A DNA stretch of 64,000 bases from an uncultured Porphyromonadaceae bacterium (GCA_947567425.1 CANOLV010000002.1:62001-126000), one strand, 5' to 3'; positions 17,636 to 26,722 are shown, numbered from the stretch's first letter. The notes: generated by a model from the sequence alone, not told the origin. Numbers and translations are program-made.

Positions 17636-18976
17636 ATGGAACATAAGTATATAGTCGGTATAGAGATAGGAAGCTCCCATATAAGGGCCGCCGCCGGTGC
17701 AGTGGACGAAAACGGCGACCTGACGATACTTGCCGTCGAAGACGAATACGCAGTCGACGCGGTTCGCTACGGCTGGATACAGAATGTCGAAGAGGTGAGC
17801 AGCCGCATCAACAAGCTCATCAGGAAGCTCGAAAACTACCAGACCATATCGCCCCGCAAGATTAAATCGGTCTATGTGTCGCTCGGAGGACGTTCCATGA
17901 TGGCCACTTCGCGTCAGATAGTGCGCCAATTCGAAGACGAAGTCGAGATCACCTCGCGGATTATCGAGCAGATAAAGGGCGAAGCCAGAAACTCAGGCCT
18001 TTCCGAACGGGAAGTGATCGAGATAATGCCGCGTGAATTTATGATCAACAACATGGAGAATCCGAATCCCATAGGATCATTCGGCAAAAACATACGCGCC
18101 GACATAAATCTCATAACGTGCAAGCCCGTCATACACCGCAACATCAACCGCACAATCACCGACCGCCAGGCAATAGACATAAAGGGAATATTCGTGCGTC
18201 AGACCGCAATAGCCGACCTGGTGCTCACAGCCGACGAAAAAAAACTCGGATGTATGCTCGTCGACTTCGGAGCAGAGACGACCGGAGTGTCGATCTACAA
18301 AAACGGTTCGTTGCAATATTTCGTCACACTGCCCTTAGGCTCCCGTAACATAACCCGCGACATTATGAGCCTCAACTACACGGAAGAACGTGCCGAAGAA
18401 TTGAAGCGGATCATAGGCGACGCCAAGAACATAGAGCCTAATATCCATAAAAATGAATTCGACGGAGACCCCGTGGAGGTAAACAACTATGTGCGTGCAC
18501 GTGCCGGAGAGATAGTGGCCAACATACTTGAACAAGCGAAATATGCCGGCTACACCAATCTTCAGGACCTGCCGGGAGGAATAGTCATCGTAGGTGGCGG
18601 AGCACGTCTGAAAGGATTTACAGAGCTGCTCATTCAACAGTCTAACGTATCGCAACAAAACAATGTCAAAATACGTCTCGGCGGAATCCCGTCAAACATC
18701 CGCATATCCGACACCCGACTGTCAAGCATCGACATGCTCGATGTCATATCACTGCTCTACAAAGCATCAAAAAACAATCCGCAGGAGTGCATGGAGACCA
18801 TCGTGGCCAATGTACAGCCCGACAACAGCGCCGATGAAGAGGACGACGGACCCGGTCCGCAGCCTGTCAAAAAGCCCAAGGTCAAAGGGCCGTCGATATG
18901 GGGCAAGCTGCGAGATAAGGCTTTAGGCACGGCAAGAGGCATCTTCGACGAACCTGACGACGAAGACGACAATTAA
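17636..18976 (+). CDS. ftsA: Cell division actin homolog FtsA
   Basis: 446 residues of the actin/Hsp70 ATPase fold. FtsA ties FtsZ filaments to the inner membrane and passes the signal to septal synthesis. The phosphate-1 loop GIEIGSSHIRAA is at about 8-19, the SHS2 subdomain follows, then VDFGAETTGVSIYKNG (about 210) and the adenosine motif VIVGGGARLKG (about 320). The C-terminus after residue 395 is a charged, Pro/Asp-rich linker and then an amphipathic stretch (KLRDKALGTARGIFDE) that could serve as membrane anchor. A 43-base gap separates it from ftsQ, and 39 bases from ftsZ. Confidence 0.96.
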   Translation: MEHKYIVGIEIGSSHIRAAAGAVDENGDLTILAVEDEYAVDAVRYGWIQNVEEVSSRINKLIRKLENYQTISPRKIKSVYVSLGGRSMMATSRQIVRQFEDEVEITSRIIEQIKGEARNSGLSEREVIEIMPREFMINNMENPNPIGSFGKNIRADINLITCKPVIHRNINRTITDRQAIDIKGIFVRQTAIADLVLTADEKKLGCMLVDFGAETTGVSIYKNGSLQYFVTLPLGSRNITRDIMSLNYTEERAEELKRIIGDAKNIEPNIHKNEFDGDPVEVNNYVRARAGEIVANILEQAKYAGYTNLQDLPGGIVIVGGGARLKGFTELLIQQSNVSQQNNVKIRLGGIPSNIRISDTRLSSIDMLDVISLLYKASKNNPQECMETIVANVQPDNSADEEDDGPGPQPVKKPKVKGPSIWGKLRDKALGTARGIFDEPDDEDDN

Positions 18977-19015
18977 TCAATACAGTTCCTAACAACAAAA
19001 TATCTACCATCGTAT

Positions 19016-20374
19016 ATGGACGAACATATTCCCAATGCCCAGGATGCGGGCTTCAACCTCGACAACTCCGAAGAGGTCATAATCAAAGCATTAGGCGTAG
19101 GCGGAGGTGGGTGCAATGCCGTACAGCGAATGTATGAGCAGTGCATCAAGAACGTCTCTTTTGCTGTTTTGAACACTGACCTTAAGGCTCTCCAGAAGTC
19201 GAAAGTACCCAATAAGATACAGATAGGCACCGGACTTGGGGCAGGCAACAAGCCTGAAGTGGCCCGACAATATGCCGAGGAAGCTGAAGAAAGAATACGC
19301 GAAATATTCGACGACCATACAAAGATGGTGTTCATCACCGCCGGTATGGGTGGCGGCACAGGCACAGGAGCCGCTCCGGTCGTGGCAAGAATAGCACGTG
19401 AAAAAGGTCTGCTCACCATAGGCATAGTCACCATACCGTTCCTGTTTGAGGGCGAGAAGAAAATCCTGAAAGCTCTGAAAGGTGCCGAGGAGATGAACAA
19501 ATATGTCGATGCAATGCTGATAATCAACAATCAGCGCCTGTATGACATATATTCAGATCTGTCATGGACTAATGCATTCCAGAAAGCTGACGACACGCTT
19601 ACCACAGCCGCAAGATCAATATCGGAACTTATCAATAGCGAGGATCCAGTCATAAACCTCGACTTTAACGATGTCGACACTACCCTGCGCAACGGCGGCG
19701 CGGCTATAATCTCCACCGGCTACGGCGAAGGCGAACAGCGTGTGACCAAAGCTATCGACGAAGCCCTGCGCTCCCCTCTGTTGAAAAACCGCGACATAAT
19801 GTCGTCAAAAAACATTCTCTTCAACATCTATTTCAACCCCGACGCGGAGGAAGACTTCAAGATGGAGGAGACCGAGGAACTCACATCGTTCATCAGCGGC
19901 ATAGATTCAGATGTCGACGTGATCTGGGGTATGGCAAAAGATCCCACATTGGGCAACAAGATAAAGATCACCATTCTCGCTGCCGGATTCGATGTAAGCA
20001 TCGATACGTTTAAATCGCACAATGAAGGATCAGGCGCAAAGAAACTGACTTTCGGATCCAACAAGAAAAAGGCTGAAGAGCCTGAACGTGGCAATATAGA
20101 CCTCCTCGCCGAAGAATACGGCATGGAAGCAGTAAAGAAAATCAAGGAGAATCGCGCGAAGATAGGATACATAATCCTACAGCCTTCGCAGATGGACGAC
20201 GACGCTTTTATCGACGCATTTGAAAAAAGCCCTACTTACAACCGTGAGAAAAAAGTAGCCGACGAAATTAAGGAGATAGGCAAGCAGTCCATGCCGAAGG
20301 ACCCCTTATCATCCATGCATAATCGCACTCCGGGTGCTAATGGCAACGGAGGCACCATAATAAGCTTCTCTTAA
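19016..20374 (+). CDS. ftsZ: Cell division tubulin homolog FtsZ
   Basis: 452 residues, longer than E. coli FtsZ (383). It is the GTPase that forms the division ring. The tubulin signature GGGTGTG is at 112-118, the N-terminal GVGGGGCNAVQRM at about 27-39, and the T7 loop NLDFNDVDT (about 217) carries the catalytic acidic residues. After the globular part (about residue 330) comes a variable linker that includes a helical stretch, and the protein ends NGNGGTIISFS. That tail does not look like the usual FtsA-binding peptide of proteobacteria. Last gene of the cluster proper; the next gene starts 3 bases after its stop. Confidence 0.97.
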   Translation: MDEHIPNAQDAGFNLDNSEEVIIKALGVGGGGCNAVQRMYEQCIKNVSFAVLNTDLKALQKSKVPNKIQIGTGLGAGNKPEVARQYAEEAEERIREIFDDHTKMVFITAGMGGGTGTGAAPVVARIAREKGLLTIGIVTIPFLFEGEKKILKALKGAEEMNKYVDAMLIINNQRLYDIYSDLSWTNAFQKADDTLTTAARSISELINSEDPVINLDFNDVDTTLRNGGAAIISTGYGEGEQRVTKAIDEALRSPLLKNRDIMSSKNILFNIYFNPDAEEDFKMEETEELTSFISGIDSDVDVIWGMAKDPTLGNKIKITILAAGFDVSIDTFKSHNEGSGAKKLTFGSNKKKAEEPERGNIDLLAEEYGMEAVKKIKENRAKIGYIILQPSQMDDDAFIDAFEKSPTYNREKKVADEIKEIGKQSMPKDPLSSMHNRTPGANGNGGTIISFS

Positions 20375-20377
20375 GAT

Positions 20378-21094
20378 ATGAACAGCAAGTCCCGACCCAC
20401 CATATATCTCATTCCCGTGCCGCTTTCCGACACGGGAACTGAACGTGTATTGCCCTCTTACAACCTGTCGGTGGTCAAAGGACTAAAATATTTCATTGTA
20501 GAGAATATAAGGTCAGCCCGACGCTTTCTAAAGGCATGCGACAGATCGATAGACATAGACAGCCTATCATTCAGCGAACTCAACGGACACACCGACCCTC
20601 AGAGCATACCGTCGCTCCTGAAGCCCGCCCACGAAGGCCATGACATAGGGATAATATCGGAAGCCGGATGTCCGGCCATCGCCGACCCGGGAGCTGATGT
20701 AGTGGCCGTGGCACAGACACACGGCTACGATGTTGTGCCCCTCGTAGGTCCATCAAGCATAATCATGGGACTAATGGGATCAGGATTCAACGGCCAAAGC
20801 TTTGCATTCAACGGCTATCTGCCCATCGACGGCGGACGACGCTCTGCAAAACTCCGCGAACTCGAGCGCAAAATCATGCACGACGACCAGACACAGATAT
20901 TCATCGAGACACCCTACCGTAACAATAAGCTTATAGCCGAACTATGCAAGTCGCTGCCACGCCAGATGCGATTGTGCGTGGCTTCGGACATAACCGGTGA
21001 AAAGCAGTCCATACTGACACTCACCCTAAGTGAATGGTCGAAGAAAAAATATGATTACGACAAGATCCCTGCAATATTTTTATTGTATAAATGA
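20378..21094 (+). CDS. RsmI-like SAM-dependent methyltransferase (tetrapyrrole methylase fold)
   Basis: 238 residues. The fold is that of RsmI, which 2'-O-methylates C1402 of 16S rRNA, the same nucleotide that RsmH treats. Motifs: IYLIPVPLSDTG at the N-terminus (about 9-20; RsmI usually has a LYLVATPIGN-like start), GIISEAGCPAIADPGADVV (about 88-106), VVPLVGPSSIIMGLMGSGFNGQ and FIETPYRN. The divergent start and the shorter C-terminus suggest a Bacteroidetes paralog rather than canonical RsmI, so I leave the gene symbol open. It starts 3 bases after ftsZ, and its coupling to the cluster is likely. Confidence 0.85.
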   Translation: MNSKSRPTIYLIPVPLSDTGTERVLPSYNLSVVKGLKYFIVENIRSARRFLKACDRSIDIDSLSFSELNGHTDPQSIPSLLKPAHEGHDIGIISEAGCPAIADPGADVVAVAQTHGYDVVPLVGPSSIIMGLMGSGFNGQSFAFNGYLPIDGGRRSAKLRELERKIMHDDQTQIFIETPYRNNKLIAELCKSLPRQMRLCVASDITGEKQSILTLTLSEWSKKKYDYDKIPAIFLLYK

Positions 21095-21110
21095 AAGGAG
21101 AAATTATTGA

Positions 21111-22184
21111 ATGTCCAAACGGAACAACAAGAGTATAAGCGGTAATTTTCCAGGTCTGTTCGATGATATAAACATGGGACTCGAAAGCGTCCCTCAGACA
21201 ATACTGTCGGATATAGCACGGCACGTGGCAAAACAGCAGGAGAAGACTCCGTCACAAAGCCGCATACCTAACATGCCCAAGCAGGCAGTATCGGCAGAAA
21301 TGCCTCTAGGACCAGTAGTGGTCCGCCCTGTCCCGAACCGCATCATGTTCATGTCGTTCGGAAGCGGAAGCAGCGGCAACTGCTCATACATAGGCGACAG
21401 CCAGTCCGGATTCCTGATAGATGCCGGAGTAGAACCTGACAAAGTGATCGACGGCCTTCGCTTACATGGCATATCCATGGACAAAATAAAAGGTATATGC
21501 ATAACCCACGACCATGGCGACCACATGAAATACGTCTACCCTATAGTGCGTAAACACCGCCATATATCGCTCTACTGCACTCCAAGGGCCATGAACGGCA
21601 TAATGCGCCGCCACAGCGTGTCGCGACGTCTGAAGGACTATCAGATCAACATATACAAGGAGATCCCATTTACCATCGACAACTTCACCATCACGGCTTT
21701 TGAAGTGATGCATGACGGCACGGACAATGCCGGCTTCTATATAGAACACGACGAGCGTGCGTTCACCGTAGCCACTGACCTCGGATGTATCTCCGAACGT
21801 GCCGACCACTATATGCGCCGAAGCGACTATCTGATGATCGAAAGCAATTATGACCTCAACATGCTCCGGTTCGGCCCATATCCGGAATACCTGAAGGCAC
21901 GTATACGCAATGTCAACGGACACCTCGACAACAAAGTCACAGCCGAATATCTGGCAAAAATATATACCGACAGGCTAACCCACGTATTTCTATGTCACCT
22001 GAGCAAGGACAACAACACTCCGGAAGCGGCACTCCTCGAATCGCGATCAGCACTTGAATCCATCGGCCTCAAGGTAGGCTCCGGGTGTAACACGCCCGAC
22101 GACAATGCCTCGCAGATACAGCTCGTGGCACTACCCCGCTTCGACTGCTCGCAACTATATTGCCTCCGACCAAAAATCAAATAA
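21111..22184 (+). CDS. Metallo-beta-lactamase fold hydrolase (YycJ/WalJ-like)
   Basis: 357 residues. The metallo-beta-lactamase domain begins at about residue 79 (MFMSFGSGSSGNCSY). The metal ligands THDHGDH fall at 132-138 (His133, His135, Asp137, His138), with later His and Asp ligands in FEVMHDG, VATDLG and FLCHLSKDNNTPE. The family is YycJ/VicX-like, thought to act on DNA or cell-wall signalling; the true substrate is unknown. The first about 75 residues are extra, polar and low in conservation. An internal ATG at 21345 would give a standard-length protein, so the start is uncertain. It lies 16 bases after the methylase gene. Confidence 0.85.
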   Translation: MSKRNNKSISGNFPGLFDDINMGLESVPQTILSDIARHVAKQQEKTPSQSRIPNMPKQAVSAEMPLGPVVVRPVPNRIMFMSFGSGSSGNCSYIGDSQSGFLIDAGVEPDKVIDGLRLHGISMDKIKGICITHDHGDHMKYVYPIVRKHRHISLYCTPRAMNGIMRRHSVSRRLKDYQINIYKEIPFTIDNFTITAFEVMHDGTDNAGFYIEHDERAFTVATDLGCISERADHYMRRSDYLMIESNYDLNMLRFGPYPEYLKARIRNVNGHLDNKVTAEYLAKIYTDRLTHVFLCHLSKDNNTPEAALLESRSALESIGLKVGSGCNTPDDNASQIQLVALPRFDCSQLYCLRPKIK

Positions 22185-22214
22185 TTCATTAACGGTTGCT
22201 CTATATAAAATTAA

Positions 22215-22252
22215 GGTGTTGCAGAACCCATATCGATAAGTTCTACAACACC
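22215..22252. terminator. Terminator hairpin between convergent genes
   Basis: GGTGTTGCAGAAC (22215-22227) faces GTTCTACAACACC (22240-22252): 13 positions with one mismatch and a 12-base loop. It lies between the + strand hydrolase (stop 22184) and the - strand isomerase (stop 22302) and may serve both. Confidence 0.6.
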
Positions 22253-22301
22253 ATTATAAGATATTAATGAAGCCTTAACTGCTACTTTATATCAATCAGG
22301 G

Positions 22302-22877
22302 TTAGTTGCAACCGCCACAACCGTCGCCGCAACCGCAAGAGTCGCCACAGCCTTCTCCGCCGTCGCCTCCGTGGCAACCGCCACAACCGCAGCTTGCAGG
22401 ATGCAGTTCTTCCTGGGTAGCCTCACGTACAGTCTTTATCGTACCTACGAAACGTATATCCTTACCTGCAAGAGGATGATTGAAGTCCATGATCACCTCA
22501 TTGGCTGTCACGTCGATCACTTTACCGTTTATACGATAACCGTCCTGAGTTAGCATCGGCACATATTCACCGGCTTTAATACGGTCGGCATCAAACTTAC
22601 CGTCAATCTCAAACATCTCCTTCTCAAGGTGAGCCACCTGTTCTGGATCGTGCATACCGAAACCATCTTCAGCCGAAACCTTAACATCAAACGTATCGCC
22701 GGCTTTAAGTCCTTCGACAGCTTGTTCAAGAGGTTTGATGACACCGCGCGTCACACCGAATATTATGCGTTCCGGATCCTCTAAATCCACCTGATGCACA
22801 AGTACATCGCCCGTAGGCTCCACTGCATAGAGATCATAAACGAGCTCTACATACTTTCCTGGTTCAATTTTTTCCAT
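22302..22877 (-). CDS. SlyD-like FKBP-type peptidyl-prolyl isomerase
   Basis: 191 residues. The FKBP core with a SlyD-type inserted flap domain speeds proline isomerisation and works as a chaperone. Visible blocks: GKYVELVYDLYAVEP at the N-terminus, LEQAVEGLKAGDTFDVKV (about 47-65), and the flap with DRIKAGEYVPMLTQDG. VDFNHPLAGKD-like sequence (MDFNHPLAGKDIRF, about 132-145) is the family hallmark. The final about 30 residues are almost only Gly, Cys and a His (CGCGGCH... CGDGCGGCN), a metal-binding tail like the one through which SlyD supplies nickel. It is the only gene in its unit, on the minus strand. Confidence 0.93.
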   Translation of the reverse strand: MEKIEPGKYVELVYDLYAVEPTGDVLVHQVDLEDPERIIFGVTRGVIKPLEQAVEGLKAGDTFDVKVSAEDGFGMHDPEQVAHLEKEMFEIDGKFDADRIKAGEYVPMLTQDGYRINGKVIDVTANEVIMDFNHPLAGKDIRFVGTIKTVREATQEELHPASCGCGGCHGGDGGEGCGDSCGCGDGCGGCN

Positions 22878-22962
22878 GATTATACTGTTTTTATTTAATT
22901 ATTTACCAGCAATATAACGTCTTTTAGTAAGTAAAAGATTAATTATCAATGCTAAAACTTAT

Positions 22963-24324
22963 TTATCCTATCACGTGGATGAAGAACGTGGCAACGGCCA
23001 CATAAATCATAAGCCCCACAATGTCGTTGGATATCTGGATAAAGGGGCCGGTGGCAAGCGCCGGGTTAATCTTAAGCTTTTCGAGCGTCAGAGGTATCAC
23101 TGTTCCAAGCACGGTGGCAAACATCACTACACAGAAGAGCGACACGGCCACAGAGAGCGTCACAATCAACTGGGACGGCATTACTATAAGATTATATATC
23201 AATATCACTCCCGACAGCACACTGGCATTCAGAAGGCCTATAAGGAACTCCTTGCCGAGTTGCCTGGCAAACTGCGACAGTTCAAGCGATCCATTGGCCA
23301 GACCCTGAACCACGATGGCCGATGCCTGCACGCCCACGTTTCCGCCAGTACCGCCTATGATCGGTATAAATAGAGCCAACGCCGTGACGGCATGCAGCTG
23401 GCTCTCGAATCCTCCCAAAATCAACGATGCCAGAATTCCAGAACCTATACCTATAAGAAGCCATGGTATACGCGCTTTTGTCTGGGCAAATATAGAGTCG
23501 TCGGCATCCACATCGGAGGAGATACCTGATGCCAGCTGATAGTCGCGTTCACTCTGTTCACGAGCCTCGTCCATGACGTCGTCGACAGTGATCTGACCTA
23601 CAAGCCGTCCGATGGAGTCAACCACAGGCATGGCCACAAGGTCATACTTCTCAAAGTCGAGCGTAAGATCGTCGACAGGCGTATCGGTCTTTACCGACAC
23701 AGGGTCGGTCTCCATCACATGCTTGATTTTAGACACCGAAGGGTGGGTGATCATCTTCTGCAGCGGAAACACACCTTTAAGCTTGTAGTCGTTGTCGACC
23801 ACATAGACATAATATATCTCCTCTATATCCTCGGCTTGCTTACGCATCTCCTGAATGCACTGCGGCATGCTCCAATTCTCATTCACCACTATCATCTCGG
23901 TGCCCATCAGACCACCGGCAGTGTCTTCGTCGTAGCGCAGCAGGTCAAGAATGTCGCCGGCCTGTTCCACATCGTCTATATGTGCGAGAATTTCGTCGCG
24001 GTCCTCTTCATCGAGCTCCTGTATGATGTCTACTGCGTCGTCGGTGTCAAGATGGTCGATGACCTGCTTGGCAATGTCCTCCGTAGACATCGCGCTAAGA
24101 AGTTTATGACGGTCATCCTCGTCAAGTTCCATAAGGACGTCGGCTGCAGTCTCGTCGTCAAGAAGCTTATACAGGAATTCGGCCTCTTCAAGGTCAAGAT
24201 CCTGATATAGCTCGGCTATATCTGCCGGATGCAGATCGGACAGCTCCTTTTTAGCCGCATCCACATCGTGGCGCAGTATTATATCTTTAATATGGTTAAG
24301 AAAGTCTGTTCTGTTATCTTTCAT
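22963..24324 (-). CDS. mgtE: Magnesium transporter MgtE
   Basis: 453 residues from the ATG at 24324; a TTG nine bases further up is less likely. The layout is that of MgtE: an N-terminal acidic superhelical domain (about 1-125, repeated L(L/M)DDE and EDR motifs), a CBS pair (about 130-250, including VNENWSMPQCIQEMRKQ and PVVDSIGRLVGQITVDDV), a plug helix, and five transmembrane helices from about residue 280 (RIPWLLIGIGSGILASLILG, then GGTGGNVGVQASAIVVQGL, the ion pathway). Cytosolic Mg2+ bound by the acidic domain closes the channel. It lies 12 bases after the ksgA stop, so ksgA-mgtE form one unit. Confidence 0.95.
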   Translation of the reverse strand: MKDNRTDFLNHIKDIILRHDVDAAKKELSDLHPADIAELYQDLDLEEAEFLYKLLDDETAADVLMELDEDDRHKLLSAMSTEDIAKQVIDHLDTDDAVDIIQELDEEDRDEILAHIDDVEQAGDILDLLRYDEDTAGGLMGTEMIVVNENWSMPQCIQEMRKQAEDIEEIYYVYVVDNDYKLKGVFPLQKMITHPSVSKIKHVMETDPVSVKTDTPVDDLTLDFEKYDLVAMPVVDSIGRLVGQITVDDVMDEAREQSERDYQLASGISSDVDADDSIFAQTKARIPWLLIGIGSGILASLILGGFESQLHAVTALALFIPIIGGTGGNVGVQASAIVVQGLANGSLELSQFARQLGKEFLIGLLNASVLSGVILIYNLIVMPSQLIVTLSVAVSLFCVVMFATVLGTVIPLTLEKLKINPALATGPFIQISNDIVGLMIYVAVATFFIHVIG

Positions 24325-24336
24325 CGGACACAAGGT

Positions 24337-25131
24337 TTATCGGTTGCGCAGTTCGCTGACTATGTTGGTAAGATTCACAAATTCTTCCACGCCCAGCCGC
24401 TCCGGACGTTCTCCCCATACCGGCAAATCGGGCAGGGGAATGCCTGGAGGCAAAAGGCCGCGGATAGAATTACGTATAGTCTTACGTCTTTGTCCGAAAG
24501 TAGTCTTGATGATGTTTTTAAACAGTTTTTCGTCACATCCGAGGTCGGTCACTCCGTTACGTGTCATCCTTATCACGCCCGACTTTACTTTAGGAGGCGG
24601 ATTGAATACATTTTCATTTACCGTAAACAGATACTCGATATCATACCAGGCTTGCAGGAGCACACTGAGTATGCCGTAGACTTTCGAACCCGGATCTGCC
24701 GCCAGACGTTCGGCCACCTCTTTCTGCAGCATTCCCGAACAACAAGGTATCGAGTCCTTGAAGTCAAGAACCTTGAAGAATATCTGCGACGATATATTAT
24801 ATGGATAATTTCCGATCACACAAAAAGGTTTTCCACCCATCACGGAGTCAAGATCCATCTTCAGGAAGTCGTCGCCCACGATATGTCCATGGAGCTGAGG
24901 AAAGTTTCTTTCAAGATATTCCACGCTTTCCGTGTCAATCTCCACGACTGTCACGTCATGCGCGTCATCGATAAGATATTTAGTCAATACACCCATTCCA
25001 GGACCGACCTCAAGAACCGGCGTACCTTTATATCCGTCGAGCGTCGAAGCTATCCGGCGTGCCACGGATTCATCAGTCAGAAAGTGCTGGCCAAGCGCTT
25101 TCTTTGGTCTTACTTTATTATTATATGTCAC
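24337..25131 (-). CDS. rsmA: 16S rRNA dimethyladenosine transferase KsgA (RsmA)
   Basis: 264 residues from the GTG at 25131. It dimethylates two adjacent adenosines near the 3' end of 16S rRNA. Motifs: VRPKKALGQHFLTD at the N-terminus, SAM loop VLEVGPGMGVLTKYL, acidic motif VVEIDTESVEYL, and catalytic IGNYPYNISSQI (NxPY). A TTG at 25152 gives seven more residues, but a TAAGTTTG promoter box (25157-25150) overlaps it and transcription would start inside or after that codon, so the GTG is preferred. The protein then opens MTYNNKVRPKK, the usual spacing for the family. Confidence 0.94.
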   Translation of the reverse strand: MTYNNKVRPKKALGQHFLTDESVARRIASTLDGYKGTPVLEVGPGMGVLTKYLIDDAHDVTVVEIDTESVEYLERNFPQLHGHIVGDDFLKMDLDSVMGGKPFCVIGNYPYNISSQIFFKVLDFKDSIPCCSGMLQKEVAERLAADPGSKVYGILSVLLQAWYDIEYLFTVNENVFNPPPKVKSGVIRMTRNGVTDLGCDEKLFKNIIKTTFGQRRKTIRNSIRGLLPPGIPLPDLPVWGERPERLGVEEFVNLTNIVSELRNR

Positions 25132-25149
25132 TTCACCTAAATATATATG

Positions 25150-25157
25150 CAAACTTA
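25150..25157 (-). promoter_or_regulatory. -7 box of ksgA-mgtE
   Basis: On the minus strand TAAGTTTG, an exact TAnnTTTG match, ends 19 bases before the GTG start at 25131. Its position argues against the upstream TTG start. Confidence 0.55.
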
Positions 25158-25671
25158 ACCAGAATTTTTCAAATTACCCAGAAAACATCACTCAAAAATG
25201 CTATCATCAGCCCAAACAGCATTGACAAAAACAAGAATGGAGTCATATCGACAAAATATATATAACACATAATTTTTCTTTTTTAATTTTTTCTTTTTCT
25301 ATTCTATATGTTGTTTTATATGCCTGTTGATAGCCGTAATAACTTTTCTGCATTATGCTTGTATAATTGGTTATTGATTAGTGAATGAGTGCTATCTACA
25401 TATTATAAACTATTTAAAATAATAATAATTAGATATTTAAGTCTGTTATTCACATATCGTTGATAAGAGTGTAAGTTGATATTTTAATAACTTTTTTCAT
25501 TGATAACTCCGTGTATAAAGGTTGAGAAGATGGTTAAAATTCAGTGATAAATATTTTTGAAGATAGACCATAGTGCGGGTATATGAGGGGTTTTGAATAG
25601 TCAAAATATATTTGTTAAAAGTTTATCGTAAATTTTAAACTTCTATAAACATAAATATCTACATTATTTTG

Positions 25672-25679
25672 TAATTTTG
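25672..25679 (+). promoter_or_regulatory. -7 box of the epimerase gene
   Basis: TAATTTTG fits TAnnTTTG and lies 23 bases before the ATG at 25703. No matching TTTG is seen about 20 bases upstream. Confidence 0.5.
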
Positions 25680-25702
25680 AACATGTAAAGCTGATTAACG
25701 AC

Positions 25703-26707
25703 ATGTCGAAAAGAGTTTTAATAATAGGAGCCGGTGGGTTCATCGGAGGATTTATAGCTGAGGAGAGTCTGCGCCGAGGATATGACACCTGGGTAGGTGT
25801 TCGCGAATCTACGTCCAGAAAGTATCTCACTGACAGTCGTCTGCATTTTGTCATATTTGATTACGACAGTGTGGAACAACTGGAGAATACCTTCACCTCC
25901 ACTCTCCCTGAAGGGGAGAAGTGGGATTGGATAGTGTATAATCTTGGTGCTACGAAGGTAAACAATTATTCTGACTTCAACCGCATAAACTATCAATACT
26001 TGAAAAATGTTACCGAGGCACTTATCAACACTGATATGATGGCTGAAAGATTCTTGTATATGAGTAGTTTAAGTGCATTGGGTCCATACGATGAACATAC
26101 TTATCAACCATATCATTCCAAAGTGGTTCCGGATCCCAACACCAAATATGGTATGTCGAAGATAAAAGCCGAGACTTTGCTCGAACTGAATCCTCGGATT
26201 CCATGGATCATATTTCGTCCGACCGGTGTCTACGGCCCACACGAACAGGACTATCTGATGATGATAAAGTGCATTGACAGTCATTGGGACTTCGGTGTTG
26301 GATTCAAGAAGCAGCTGTTGACATTTATCTATGTGGAGGATCTTGCATGTGCCATATTCGATGCACTTGAGAAAGCTACGCTGAAGAAGAAGTATATAAT
26401 CAGCGAAGACCGGTCATATACCCAGAAGGAGTTCCGCTCGATAGTGGCTGAGGAGTTAGGTAAGAAGTGGGTGATACCTGTGCGTTTGCCTCTGTGGGCC
26501 GCCAAGGTGGCGTCTTATGTGTCGGAAAAGTATGGACTTGCCCGCCTTAAGCCATCGACTTTAAACCTCGACAAGTATAAGATAATGAAGCAACGCAACT
26601 GGAGCGTGGATGTGTCGGATGCATGTCGTGATTTCGGATTCAATCCTGTGCATGATTTGCGTGACGGCATACACAGAACAGTCGAAGCTTATAAACATAA
26701 CAAATAA
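25703..26707 (+). CDS. NAD(P)-dependent epimerase/dehydratase (extended SDR)
   Basis: 334 residues. The nucleotide loop GAGGFIGG is at 9-16, YLYMSSLSALG carries the catalytic Ser (near 117-119), and YGMSK gives Tyr149 and Lys153. The pattern PTGVYGPHEQDYLMMIKCI is typical of nucleotide-sugar epimerases and related reductases. The substrate is unknown; sugar-nucleotide or steroid-like substrates are both possible. Codon use is AT-richer than in the division cluster. The stop is 15 bases before the next gene, so it is probably cotranscribed with the nicotinamidase-like gene. Confidence 0.9.
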   Translation: MSKRVLIIGAGGFIGGFIAEESLRRGYDTWVGVRESTSRKYLTDSRLHFVIFDYDSVEQLENTFTSTLPEGEKWDWIVYNLGATKVNNYSDFNRINYQYLKNVTEALINTDMMAERFLYMSSLSALGPYDEHTYQPYHSKVVPDPNTKYGMSKIKAETLLELNPRIPWIIFRPTGVYGPHEQDYLMMIKCIDSHWDFGVGFKKQLLTFIYVEDLACAIFDALEKATLKKKYIISEDRSYTQKEFRSIVAEELGKKWVIPVRLPLWAAKVASYVSEKYGLARLKPSTLNLDKYKIMKQRNWSVDVSDACRDFGFNPVHDLRDGIHRTVEAYKHNK

Positions 26708-26722
26708 AAAACTCTCTAATAT

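Larger units (their letters stand above)
25132..25702. other. AT-rich divergent intergenic region
   Basis: About 570 bases between the divergent ksgA and epimerase genes, visibly far richer in A and T than the flanks. It carries the minus-strand ksgA promoter at its left edge and a plus-strand TAATTTTG box at its right edge. I see no open frame, tRNA, clear hairpin or repeat between them. It may be a regulatory or nucleoid-protein binding region, or the relic of lost DNA. Confidence 0.5.

Noticed and set aside
24229..25140. 303-codon plus-strand frame opposite ksgA
   Set aside because: ksgA has all family motifs on the minus strand; the plus frame is its shadow.
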